Shown here piece by piece: positions 1-7,497 of a stretch of 64,000 nt of DNA. Under the pieces are notes generated by a model that worked only from the letters and a program-made list of their open reading frames with translations, did no database searches and was not told the origin of the DNA. The stretch is from Kribbella caucasensis (lineage in GTDB: Bacteria > Actinomycetota > Actinomycetes > Propionibacteriales > Kribbellaceae). Each line of letters starts with the position of its first letter. Position 1 is the stretch's first letter. The DNA is taken from the NCBI RefSeq assembly GCF_004361855.1, contig NZ_SNWQ01000021.1, positions 1-64,000 of the forward strand. Reading direction: 5' to 3'. Both the position numbers and the translations under genes were made by a program.

Positions 1-229
1 AACCGGCCGATACGAATTCGCCATATCCCAATACTCGAACACCCACCCGGTTATCCACATCACCGCCACGCCCATTTCCCAACAGGCTCTACAACGGGCT
101 AGCGGCGCGACAGACCGCTAGTGGCACGGCAACCCCCTAGCGGACGGCGGGCGGTGTCGTACCGCGTGCGGATACTGCGAATGTCCCCGCTACTGGGGAC
201 ATTCGCAGTACCGGTGGGAGCCGGGGTGG
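1..229. other. Non-coding left edge with inverted repeats
   Basis: I see no credible gene in this stretch. It holds a perfect DnaA-box word, TTATCCACA, at 51-59. A 7-bp inverted repeat (CTAGCGG/CCGCTAG) lies at 99-105 and 115-121, and a perfect 16-bp inverted repeat is listed separately at 173-210. Long open frames crossing it are antisense artefacts of high G+C. Confidence 0.6.
173..210. terminator. Perfect 16-bp hairpin downstream of the DUF2786 gene
   Basis: The arms at 173-188 and 195-210 are exact reverse complements and enclose a 6-base loop (GCTACT). The hairpin lies 20 bases past the stop codon of the leftward gene that ends at 230, where a transcription terminator would be expected. 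No T-run follows, which is common for actinobacterial terminators. A protein-binding operator for something further left is the alternative. Confidence 0.55.
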
Positions 230-1504
230 TTAGGGGGTGAGGTTGGGGTGGGTGGGGAGGGTGGCTTGGTTGGCGGCTGTCAGGCCGGCGTGCCAGCCTT
301 CGCCGTTGGTGATTCGGGTGCGGCGGGTGGTGGTTTGGGGGAAGAGTTTGGTGAAGAGGGCTTCGACCTGGTGGTCTCGTTGGGTGAGGACGGGGAGCAG
401 GCGGTCCCGGTCGGCGGCGGAGACGGCGGCCTGGGTGGCGGTGGTGGCGGCCTCGAGGCGTTCGCCGATGCGGTGGGCGTAGGCCATCAGGAAGGACTGG
501 CGGAAGGAGCGGGTGCGGGACTCGCCGCGGCGGCCGAGGTGTTTGCCGGCGGCAAGCATTGCCCGGTTGGCCTGGACCAGCAGGGAGGTGGCGAGGAGTT
601 CGGTCAGGTGCAGGTCGAGCTCGGCGCCGACGACGGTGACGACGGCCAGCTGGTCGAGGCTGACGGTGCGGCAGCGGTTGGCGTTTGCGACGGCACCGAC
701 GAGTTGCGCTTTCGCTGAGACGTAAGGGGTTTCGACCCAGATCCGGCGCGCGCCGGAGTCGTCGGGGATCTCCACCGATGGCGCGGCCTCCACCAACGCT
801 TGGTCGAGGGAGAACTTCGCCATCAGCTCCTGCGCCTTGGCCGACAACGCCTCCGCCTCTTCTGGGAACTCGGTCCCCTCCGCCTTCGCCAGCAGTGCCC
901 GGATGCGCGCGAGGATCTTCTGGTCCGCTGGCGGTGCGGATCCGGCGCGCATGTGGTGCGCCGTACCGGGGAGGGGGAAGAGGCGGGCCAGGGCCGGAAG
1001 CGTTTGGAGGAAGCCGGCCAGGGCGAGGGACGTGTGCAGGGTCAGGTAGCGGCCGAGTCGTTGGGTGGCGGCCCAGCCGGTCAGGTCGAGATCGGCGAAA
1101 GGGGTGCTGATGCTGAAGTCCGCCAATTGATCCCGCCAGCGCGGGTCGAGAGTGGAGGCCTTGTAGGAGCGGTGTTCGGCGGCGATCACGGCGAGCAGCA
1201 ACGGTTCCGCGCCGGCCTCGAGCTTGCGGCGGCCATGTTGGACCACGTCTGCGGGAGCCCAGCCGCGCTCCCAAGATGATCGGATCAGTCCGACCAGGAA
1301 TCCACGCAGGCAGCGATCGACCTGCGCCTGATCCTGCTCGTCGTACGAGCCGAGGCGCGCAAGGTAACCGTCCGCCGCGCCGACGCCGGCTGTCACCGCG
1401 GCGGCGGCCGATGGCAGCAGTCGCAGGATCTCCTGATCATCCACGCCGAGAAGTCTCGCACCCGAGGACAACCCGCCACGGCCCCCGAACTCAGTCCTGT
1501 ACAT
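230..1504 (-). CDS. DUF2786 domain-containing protein
   Basis: This 424-residue protein has a DUF2786 segment at about residues 194-240, recognisable from ILARIRALLAKAE followed by EEAEALSAKAQELMAKF. The function of DUF2786 is not established; the domain is small, helical and common in actinobacteria and phages. The rest of the protein is alanine- and leucine-rich, with no signal peptide and no clear membrane span. I chose the ATG at 1504 because AAGGAG sits 6 bases upstream, although the frame stays open for 29 more codons. It is a single leftward gene, followed by the hairpin at 173-210 and preceded by a hairpin at 1612-1635. Confidence 0.75.
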   Translation of the reverse strand: MYRTEFGGRGGLSSGARLLGVDDQEILRLLPSAAAAVTAGVGAADGYLARLGSYDEQDQAQVDRCLRGFLVGLIRSSWERGWAPADVVQHGRRKLEAGAEPLLLAVIAAEHRSYKASTLDPRWRDQLADFSISTPFADLDLTGWAATQRLGRYLTLHTSLALAGFLQTLPALARLFPLPGTAHHMRAGSAPPADQKILARIRALLAKAEGTEFPEEAEALSAKAQELMAKFSLDQALVEAAPSVEIPDDSGARRIWVETPYVSAKAQLVGAVANANRCRTVSLDQLAVVTVVGAELDLHLTELLATSLLVQANRAMLAAGKHLGRRGESRTRSFRQSFLMAYAHRIGERLEAATTATQAAVSAADRDRLLPVLTQRDHQVEALFTKLFPQTTTRRTRITNGEGWHAGLTAANQATLPTHPNLTP

Positions 1505-1611
1505 ACCCCGCTCCTTCGGTGGTGAGGTGGATGCGACCAAAGCCACATCGCCCGAACATGCGTTCGAGATTACCTCCACCCCGACCACCAAAGCGAATCG
1601 CCAAGACGCTA

Positions 1612-1635
1612 TTTCCCCTTATCCACAAGGGGAAA
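1612..1635. promoter_or_regulatory. 9-bp hairpin with a DnaA-box word spanning its loop
   Basis: The arms TTTCCCCTT (1612-1620) and AAGGGGAAA (1627-1635) are perfect complements around a 6-base loop. The word TTATCCACA (1619-1627) spans the loop. It lies between the sigma-factor stop (1679) and the DUF2786 start (1504), both leftward, so it could terminate the sigma operon or act as an operator for the DUF2786 gene. No T-run follows on the transcribed side. Confidence 0.45.
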
Positions 1636-1678
1636 ACATCACACCGGGCAAACCAGCAAAACGGATATACGCCGCAAA

Positions 1679-2623
1679 CTACTCACCACCGGCCCGGCTG
1701 AGCGGGAGCCCGAAGGCGGTGAAGAGCGACGGTTTGTGGAATGCCAGAACCGCGGAGATCCCCGCCTTGGTCACCGTCAGCGTCTGGAGCGAGTGCGCAT
1801 GGAAGAAGCCATCGTCACCCCGGACATAGAAGGCGAACGCCGGAGCACCGTTGGCCGACGTCTCCACCATGATCCGTCGGCCCTCCCCACGCGGCAGCCG
1901 AGCCTCGAGCAAGCGCATCACATCGGGACGACCGCTGAACCAGGTCGGGATCGGCGGCATCTCCCACCGGGTGTCCTCGGTGAGCAGTCCCTCCAGCGTG
2001 ACCAGGTCGGCCCGTTCGAAGGCGACGGCGTACTGGTCGAGCAGCGCACGGCGTACGGGCTCATCGGGTTCACTCAGGTGTTCCTCGGCGGGCGCGAGCC
2101 GGGCCAGCTCCGCACGAGCACGCTGGAGCGAGCTGTTCACGGCAGCTGACGTGGTGTCGAGCAGTTCGGCCACCTCAGCCGCCTGCCACGCCAGCACGTC
2201 CCGCAGGATCAGTACTGCGCGCTGCCGCGGCGGGAGGTGCTGCAGAGCCGCCACCATCGCCAGTCGCAGGCTCTGCCGGTTCCCCACCACCAGGGCAGGG
2301 TCGAGGAGGTCCGGGAAAGGCTCCAGCCAGCTGATCTCGAGCGCCTGTGCCTCCAGGTCGTACGGGTCGTTGCCGGGGGCTCCCAGTGCGGACGGGACCA
2401 CCCGGCGACTGCTGTGCTGCAAGGCGTTCAGGCACACGTTCGTCGCGATCCGGTAGAGCCAGGTCTTGACCGACGAGCGCCCCTCGAAGGCCGCGAACCC
2501 CTTCCACGCGCGCAGGTACGTCTCCTGCACGGCGTCCTCCGCGTCGTGCAGCGACCCGAGCATCCGGTAGCAGTGCGCGACCAGCTCACCCCGGTACTGC
2601 GCGAACTCGTCCTCCAGGTTCAC
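1679..2623 (-). CDS. ECF-type RNA polymerase sigma factor with SnoaL-like C-terminal domain
   Basis: The 314-residue protein has sigma region 2 at about residues 5-70 (CYRMLGSLHDAEDAVQETYLRAW) and region 4 at about 128-175 (LPPRQRAVLILRDVL, then a helix-turn-helix). An extra domain of about 120 residues follows and resembles the SnoaL/NTF2-like extension of the TIGR02960 (SigX5-like) group. Such sigma factors have no dedicated anti-sigma gene, and the extension is thought to tune activity. The GTG start overlaps the stop of the exporter gene by 4 bases (GTGA), and GAGGAG lies 6 bases upstream, so the two are translationally coupled. What it senses is unknown; control of its own exporter is a reasonable guess. 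Confidence 0.88.
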   Translation of the reverse strand: MNLEDEFAQYRGELVAHCYRMLGSLHDAEDAVQETYLRAWKGFAAFEGRSSVKTWLYRIATNVCLNALQHSSRRVVPSALGAPGNDPYDLEAQALEISWLEPFPDLLDPALVVGNRQSLRLAMVAALQHLPPRQRAVLILRDVLAWQAAEVAELLDTTSAAVNSSLQRARAELARLAPAEEHLSEPDEPVRRALLDQYAVAFERADLVTLEGLLTEDTRWEMPPIPTWFSGRPDVMRLLEARLPRGEGRRIMVETSANGAPAFAFYVRGDDGFFHAHSLQTLTVTKAGISAVLAFHKPSLFTAFGLPLSRAGGE

Positions 2624-4029
2624 ACCCGCTCCTCGACTTGTCCCGTGACCACCACAACGTCCGTACTACGCCGCGCGCTGATCCCGAGTCCGGCTAGTCC
2701 CCCGGCCAACGACAGTACGCCGCAGACCGCCATCGCGCGGGTGAATCCGCCGTCGAAGGACTGGTAGCCACCAGCGGCGGCGAACACCGCGGCCGCGATC
2801 GCCACTCCGGCGACACCGCCGACCTGGCGCCCCATCCCGTAGATGCCGGAAGCGATTCCGACCGACTCACGAGGCAGGGACCCGATTGCGGCGCTCTGAG
2901 CGGCCGGCATCGCCATGGAAACACCGCAGCCCGCGACGATCAGGGGCGCCACGAACTCGTAGTACTGCATCCCCGGACCGGCGACCAGTGCGATCCAACT
3001 CATTCCCACGGCCTGCAGTGTCAGGCCGGTCACCACGAACGGCCGCTCGCCGAACCTGTCCACCAGCCGACCAGCGATCGGCGCGACCAGGAAGAGCGTC
3101 GCGGTCCACGGCAGCAACTGCAGACCGGCTTTCAGCGGCCCGGAACCGAGCACTACCTGCATGAACTGGGCCAGGAAGAACACCGCCCCCAGCAGGGCTG
3201 CGGTGAGGAAGAAGCTCGCGGTGTTCGCCGCGGAGAAGGCCGGCACCCGGAAGAAGCCCAACGGCACCATCGGCTCGCGGGCCCGCCCCTCCCAGGCGAG
3301 GAACCCCAGCAACAGCAGGGCTCCCACGACCATCGACCCGATCACCTCAAGGCTCGCCCAGCCAGCCACCTCACCCCGGACCACACCCCAAACGAGGCCG
3401 AGAACCGCGAGCGTGATCAAGGTGGCTCCAGCCAGATCCACCCGGCGGGCGACTCCCCTGCTCTCCGGGATCCAGCGCAGCACCAACGGGATCGTCAGCA
3501 CGCCGACCGGCACGTTGATCCAGAAGATCCACTGCCAGGCCAGACCCTCGGTGACGACACCGCCGACCACCGGGCCGCCGAGCACGGCCAGGCCGGTGAC
3601 GCCGCTGAAGATGCCGGTCGCCCAGCCGCGGCGCTCAGGCGGGAACGCCGCGCCGAGCAGTCCCATCGCGAGCGGCATCACCGCGGCCGCCCCGATGCCC
3701 TGCACCGTCCGGGCCGCGATCAGCCACGGCACGGACGTCGCCAGCGCGCAGCCGATCGACGCGACCGTGAACAGGGCGAGCCCGGCCGCGAAGGTCCGGC
3801 GGCGACCCCACCGATCGCCGATTGCGGCCGCCGTCATCAGCAGCATCGCGAAACTCAGGCTGTATGCGTTCACGGTCCACTCGAGTTGCTCGATCGAGGC
3901 GCCCAGGTCGCGCCGGATCGTGGTCAGCGCGGCCGCCACGACCAGGACGTCGAGGGCGACCATCACCGAACCGATCGAGGTCAACGCCAGCACCCACCGC
4001 TGCTCGACCGTAGTCACCTGCTTGCTCAC
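2620..4029 (-). CDS. MFS drug-efflux transporter, DHA2 (EmrB/QacA) family
   Basis: The 469-residue polytopic protein has the length and pattern of a DHA2 drug:proton antiporter. Motif C-like and motif A-like stretches are present (ALDVLVVAAALTTI, then GDRWGRRRTF near residues 71-80). It probably has 14 membrane spans and would export a hydrophobic compound across the plasma membrane. The start is GTG with GGAGG 5 bases upstream. It is the first gene of a two-gene leftward operon with the sigma factor, which overlaps its stop. Its promoter region faces the small gene at 4152 and carries two inverted repeats (4048-4066 and 4083-4097). The substrate cannot be told from sequence. Confidence 0.88.
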   Translation of the reverse strand: MSKQVTTVEQRWVLALTSIGSVMVALDVLVVAAALTTIRRDLGASIEQLEWTVNAYSLSFAMLLMTAAAIGDRWGRRRTFAAGLALFTVASIGCALATSVPWLIAARTVQGIGAAAVMPLAMGLLGAAFPPERRGWATGIFSGVTGLAVLGGPVVGGVVTEGLAWQWIFWINVPVGVLTIPLVLRWIPESRGVARRVDLAGATLITLAVLGLVWGVVRGEVAGWASLEVIGSMVVGALLLLGFLAWEGRAREPMVPLGFFRVPAFSAANTASFFLTAALLGAVFFLAQFMQVVLGSGPLKAGLQLLPWTATLFLVAPIAGRLVDRFGERPFVVTGLTLQAVGMSWIALVAGPGMQYYEFVAPLIVAGCGVSMAMPAAQSAAIGSLPRESVGIASGIYGMGRQVGGVAGVAIAAAVFAAAGGYQSFDGGFTRAMAVCGVLSLAGGLAGLGISARRSTDVVVVTGQVEERV

Positions 4030-4047
4030 TTCGCCTCCAGGATTTCG

Positions 4048-4097
4048 CTGTCACAGGTACTGACAGCGGCCGGAGCCCGGATTCATCGCAGCGATGA
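4048..4097. promoter_or_regulatory. Two candidate operators between divergent genes
   Basis: CTGTCA at 4048-4053 and TGACAG at 4061-4066 form a perfect inverted repeat with 7 bases between the arms. TCATCGC at 4083-4089 and GCGATGA at 4091-4097 form a second one around a single central base. Both lie in the 122-base gap between the leftward exporter operon and the rightward gene at 4152, where a shared repressor would bind. Confidence 0.5.
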
Positions 4098-4151
4098 GTT
4101 CTCGCCTTCCCAACTGTCTGCAGCAGTGAGAACACGACCCTGGAGGACTTC

Positions 4152-4439
4152 ATGAACGCAGCAGTGATCCGCTACCGGACCAAGCCGACGGCGGCCGACG
4201 AGAACCAAAAGCTGATCGAGAACGTCTTCGCCGAGCTGGCCGAGACGGCACCGGAGGGCCTGAGCTACGCCAGCTTCCGGCTGGCGGACGGCGTTTCCTT
4301 CGTCCACGTCTTCAGCGGCGACGACGCCGGCCTGACCGCGCTTACCGCGTTCAAGGAGTTCCAGCGCACTCTGGGCGACCGCCTCGAAGCCGGCCCGGAC
4401 CGAGAGGACGCAGGCCTGATCGGGCGGTACGCGGGCTGA
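4152..4439 (+). CDS. Small hypothetical protein, possibly ABM-like (ferredoxin fold)
   Basis: This 95-residue protein starts at an ATG with GGAGGA 5 bases upstream. The pattern (MNAAVIRYRTKP at the start, then an EENVF-type helix, SFVHVFSG, and a helix with FKEFQRTL) looks like a single alpha/beta ferredoxin-fold unit of the antibiotic-biosynthesis-monooxygenase type. I see no catalytic signature. It is divergent from the exporter/sigma operon and is followed after 75 bases by the oxidase genes, so it may belong to the same stress or detoxification response. The family assignment is tentative. Confidence 0.6.
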   Translation: MNAAVIRYRTKPTAADENQKLIENVFAELAETAPEGLSYASFRLADGVSFVHVFSGDDAGLTALTAFKEFQRTLGDRLEAGPDREDAGLIGRYAG

Positions 4440-4477
4440 AGGTCTGCCCAAAAGGACACTGTATGACACCACCCCGA

Positions 4478-4492
4478 GCACTTAGAGTGACA
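4478..4492 (+). promoter_or_regulatory. Upstream element shared by the two oxidase genes (copy 1)
   Basis: The 15-base word GCACTNAGNGTGACA occurs 22 bases before the start codon here and again at 5990-6004, 25 bases before the second oxidase. The following CACATC and GGGGAGG are also shared. Retention of this block while the surrounding leader has diverged suggests a common operator or core promoter. A TAGAGT -10-like word lies inside this copy. Confidence 0.45.
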
Positions 4493-4514
4493 ACACATCT
4501 CGGGGAGGACAGCT

Positions 4515-5930
4515 ATGACTCAAACAGCCGGAACCGGCACCATCGACGAACTGCGGAAGACTTTCCAAGGCGAGGTCTTCGGACCCGAGGATCCCGGGTA
4601 CGACGACGCCCGCCGGGTGTGGAACGCGGTTCACGACCGACGGCCGGCCGTGGTCGCCCGGTGTGAGAGCACCGAGGACGTCCGGACGGCGATCGGATTC
4701 GCGACCGAGCACGATCTCGAGATCGCGGTCCGGGGCGGCGCGCACAGCGTGGCCGGCGATTCGGCCATCGACGACGGGCTGGTGATCGACCTCAGCAAGC
4801 TCAACGAGGTCACCGTCGACGCCGAGGCGAAGCGGGCCAAGATCGGCGGCGGCGGCCTGCTGGGCGACCTGGACGCGGCCACCCAGGAGTACGGGCTCGC
4901 CGTACCGGCCGGCATGGTCAGCCACACCGGCGTCGGCGGGCTCACGCTCGGCGGCGGGATGGGCTGGCTGACCCGGATGCACGGGCTCAGCATCGACAAC
5001 CTTGTCTCGGCCCAGCTGGTCACCGCCGACGGCCGGGTACTGCGGGCCGCCGAGGACGAGAACCCGGACCTGTTCTGGGCGATCCGCGGGGGCGGCGGCA
5101 ACTTCGGCGTAGTCACCGAGTTCGAGTTCCGGTTGCACGAGGTCGGGCCGATCGTCCATCACGGCATGCTGTTCTGGGACCAGGCGCAGGGCCCGGAGGT
5201 GTTCAAGCTGGCGCGCGAGCTCTTCGCGGATCTCCCGCGCGAGATCAATGTCGCGATCGCCGGGCTGAACGCCCCGCCGGCGCCGTTCGTGCCGGAGCAC
5301 CTGCACTTCCAGCTGGGCTACGCGTTGCTGGTGAACGGATTCGGATCCGCCGAGCAGCACGCGGAGCTGATGGACCGGCTGCGGACGGCGCTGCCGCCGC
5401 TGTTCGAGTTCGCGACGCCGATGCCGTACACCGCGGTCCAGCAGCTGATCGACGAGGCGAACGGCTGGGGCAAGTACAACTACGAGAAGGGCGCGTACCT
5501 CGAGGAGCTGACCGACGACGTGATCGCGGTGATCACCGAACACCTGCCGCGCAAGCAGTCGCCGATGTCGATCAACCTCTACTACCGGCTGGACAACGCC
5601 TACTCCGAGGTCGCCGACGACGCCACCGCGTTCAGTGGGGGCCGGTCGCCGCGCTTCGCGACCTTCATCGTCGGCGTCTGCGGAGTCCCGGAGCTGCTGC
5701 CCGTCGAACGGGAGTGGGCCCGGTCGTTCTGGAGCGCCCTCGTCCCGCACTCGCTCGGGATCGGCAGCTACGTGAACTCGATGGGCGAGATCGAGGACGA
5801 CCGGGTGCGGGCGTCGTACGGCGAGAAGTACGAGCGGCTGGCCAGGGTCAAGGCGGAGTTCGACCCCGACAACGTCTTCCACCGCAACGCCAACATCCAC
5901 CCCGCCCGGATCGGCTCGCGATTGATTTAA
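4515..5930 (+). CDS. FAD-linked oxidase, berberine-bridge-enzyme-like (copy 1)
   Basis: The 471-residue protein has the FAD-binding PCMH fold (about residues 35-210) with the covalent-flavin signature RGGAHS, so His77 would carry FAD. It ends with a BBE C-terminal element (DPDNVFHRNANIHP). In bicovalent family members a cysteine follows later; here that position reads GMVSHTGVGG with no cysteine, so attachment is probably through His only, as in 6-hydroxynicotine oxidase. Such enzymes oxidise sugars, alkaloids or phenolics using O2. The ATG has GGGGAGGA upstream. It is a tandem paralog of the next gene; the substrate is unknown and the enzyme is predicted cytoplasmic. Confidence 0.87.
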   Translation: MTQTAGTGTIDELRKTFQGEVFGPEDPGYDDARRVWNAVHDRRPAVVARCESTEDVRTAIGFATEHDLEIAVRGGAHSVAGDSAIDDGLVIDLSKLNEVTVDAEAKRAKIGGGGLLGDLDAATQEYGLAVPAGMVSHTGVGGLTLGGGMGWLTRMHGLSIDNLVSAQLVTADGRVLRAAEDENPDLFWAIRGGGGNFGVVTEFEFRLHEVGPIVHHGMLFWDQAQGPEVFKLARELFADLPREINVAIAGLNAPPAPFVPEHLHFQLGYALLVNGFGSAEQHAELMDRLRTALPPLFEFATPMPYTAVQQLIDEANGWGKYNYEKGAYLEELTDDVIAVITEHLPRKQSPMSINLYYRLDNAYSEVADDATAFSGGRSPRFATFIVGVCGVPELLPVEREWARSFWSALVPHSLGIGSYVNSMGEIEDDRVRASYGEKYERLARVKAEFDPDNVFHRNANIHPARIGSRLI

Positions 5931-5989
5931 GCCTTCCTGAAGAGGAACGTGAAAGGTTGCCGGAAACAACAGTGTCACTGGGGGAATGC

Positions 5990-6004
5990 GCACTCAGGGT
6001 GACA
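5990..6004 (+). promoter_or_regulatory. Upstream element shared by the two oxidase genes (copy 2)
   Basis: This second copy of GCACTNAGNGTGACA lies in the 99-base gap between the oxidase genes, with the same CACATC and GGGGAGG downstream. Its position suggests the second oxidase gene has its own control signal and does not rely only on read-through. Confidence 0.45.
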
Positions 6005-6029
6005 GCAACCGCACATCGGGGAGGTAACC

Positions 6030-7427
6030 ATGACTCAGACAGCAGGAACCGGCATCGACGAGTTGCGGAGTGTGATCGGTGGGCCGGTGCTCGCACCGGC
6101 CGATCCCGGGTACGACGAGGCCCGCAAACTGTGGAACGCGGCCATCGACCGGCGCCCGGGGGTGATCGCCCAATGCCGGAGTGCCGAAGACGTCAGTAAG
6201 GCCATCGCGTTCGCCCGTGAGAACGGTCTGGAGATCGCCGTCCGGGGCGGCGCGCACAGCCCTGGGGGCTCGAGTTCCGTCGAAGACGGCATGGTGATCG
6301 ATCTGAGCCTGCTCAACCAGGTGACGATCGACCCTGAGGCGAAGCGGGCCCGGGTGGGTGGCGGCGCGCTGCTCGGAGATCTCGACGCGGCCGCGCAAGC
6401 CCACGGCCTGGCCACGCCCGCCGGGATGGTCAGCCACACCGGCGTCGGCGGGCTCACCCTCGGCGGCGGGATGGGCTGGCTGAGCCGCAAGCACGGGCTC
6501 AGCATCGACAACATCGTCTCGGTCGAGATCGTCACCGCCGACGGGCAGATCCGGCGGGCCTCCGAGGACGAGAACCCTGACCTGTTCTGGGCGATCCGTG
6601 GTGGCGGCGGCAACTTCGGCGTGGTCACGGAGTTCGAGTTCCGGCTGCACGAGGTCGGGCCGATGGTCCAGTTGGGCATGCTCTTCTGGGACCTGTCCAA
6701 GGGCACCGAGATGTTCCGCGTGGCCCGTGAGGTGATCGCGAAGCTCCCGGCCGAGGTGAACATCATCCACGGAGCCGTGAGCGCCCCGCCGGCCCCCTTC
6801 GTCCCCGAGCAGTACCACTTCCAGCCGGGCTACATCATGGTGGTCACTGGTTTCGGGTCCGCCGAGGAGCACGCGGACGTACTGGCAGAGATCCGCACAG
6901 CGCTGCCGCCGCTGTTCGAGTTCGCCAGCCCGATGCCGTACACGGCTCTTCAGCAGATGCTGGACGACGCGAACGCGTGGGGATTCCATGCCTACGACAA
7001 GGGCGTCTACCTCGACGACCTGTCGGACGAGGCGATCCAGGTGATGACCGAGCACGCGCCACTCAAGCAGTCACCCGGTTCCGTCATGCTGATGTACCGC
7101 CTCGACCAGGCCTACACGGAGGTCGCCGAGGACGCCACCGCGTTCAGCGGCACCCGCGAGCCCGGCTACGCGGTCTTCATCATCGCGGTCTGCCCGACAC
7201 CGGAGCTGCTCGAGCACGACCGGGTCTGGGTCCGCTCCTTCTGGGACGCACTTGTCCCGTACAGCCGGGGGATCGGGAGCTACGTCAACGCGATCAGTGA
7301 CGACAACGTCGACGACCGGGTAAAGGCCTCGTACGGCGCGAAGTACGACCGGCTGGCCGCGATCAAGGCGCAGTACGACCCGGACAACGTGTTCCACCGC
7401 AACGCCAACATCAAGCCCGCTCGGTAG
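6030..7427 (+). CDS. FAD-linked oxidase, berberine-bridge-enzyme-like (copy 2)
   Basis: This 465-residue paralog of the preceding oxidase is collinear and strongly similar along its length. It carries the covalent FAD motif RGGAHS (His76), the same cysteine-free GMVSHTGVGGLTLGGGMGWL segment, and the BBE ending DNVFHRNANIKPAR. The ATG follows GGGGAGG. Differences concentrate in the substrate-side half (for example NIIHGAVS against NVAIAGLN), so the two may accept different substrates. It is followed by a palindromic terminator region that also closes the opposing gene. Confidence 0.87.
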   Translation: MTQTAGTGIDELRSVIGGPVLAPADPGYDEARKLWNAAIDRRPGVIAQCRSAEDVSKAIAFARENGLEIAVRGGAHSPGGSSSVEDGMVIDLSLLNQVTIDPEAKRARVGGGALLGDLDAAAQAHGLATPAGMVSHTGVGGLTLGGGMGWLSRKHGLSIDNIVSVEIVTADGQIRRASEDENPDLFWAIRGGGGNFGVVTEFEFRLHEVGPMVQLGMLFWDLSKGTEMFRVAREVIAKLPAEVNIIHGAVSAPPAPFVPEQYHFQPGYIMVVTGFGSAEEHADVLAEIRTALPPLFEFASPMPYTALQQMLDDANAWGFHAYDKGVYLDDLSDEAIQVMTEHAPLKQSPGSVMLMYRLDQAYTEVAEDATAFSGTREPGYAVFIIAVCPTPELLEHDRVWVRSFWDALVPYSRGIGSYVNAISDDNVDDRVKASYGAKYDRLAAIKAQYDPDNVFHRNANIKPAR

Positions 7428-7457
7428 GGGCCAGCGCCACGGAGACGATGAGCGGAA

Positions 7458-7497
7458 CCGGATCCTCGCCGAGGATCCGGGTCCGGCCACGTGGCCG
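7458..7497. terminator. Bidirectional terminator between convergent genes
   Basis: CCGGATCCTCG (7458-7468) is followed after one base by its reverse complement (7470-7480). It can fold as a 9-bp stem with a 5-base loop. A second palindrome, CGGCCAC/GTGGCCG, fills 7484-7497. The block separates the rightward oxidase gene from the leftward membrane gene that stops at 7498, so it can serve both. Confidence 0.65.

Noticed and set aside
99..1274. A 391-codon leftward frame overlapping the DUF2786 gene
   Set aside because: It is arginine/proline-rich shadow coding in another frame of the same region, which has a better-supported gene with a ribosome site.
4482..5993. A 503-codon leftward open frame
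   Set aside because: It is antisense to the first FAD oxidase and has the biased composition of high-G+C shadow frames, with no recognisable fold.
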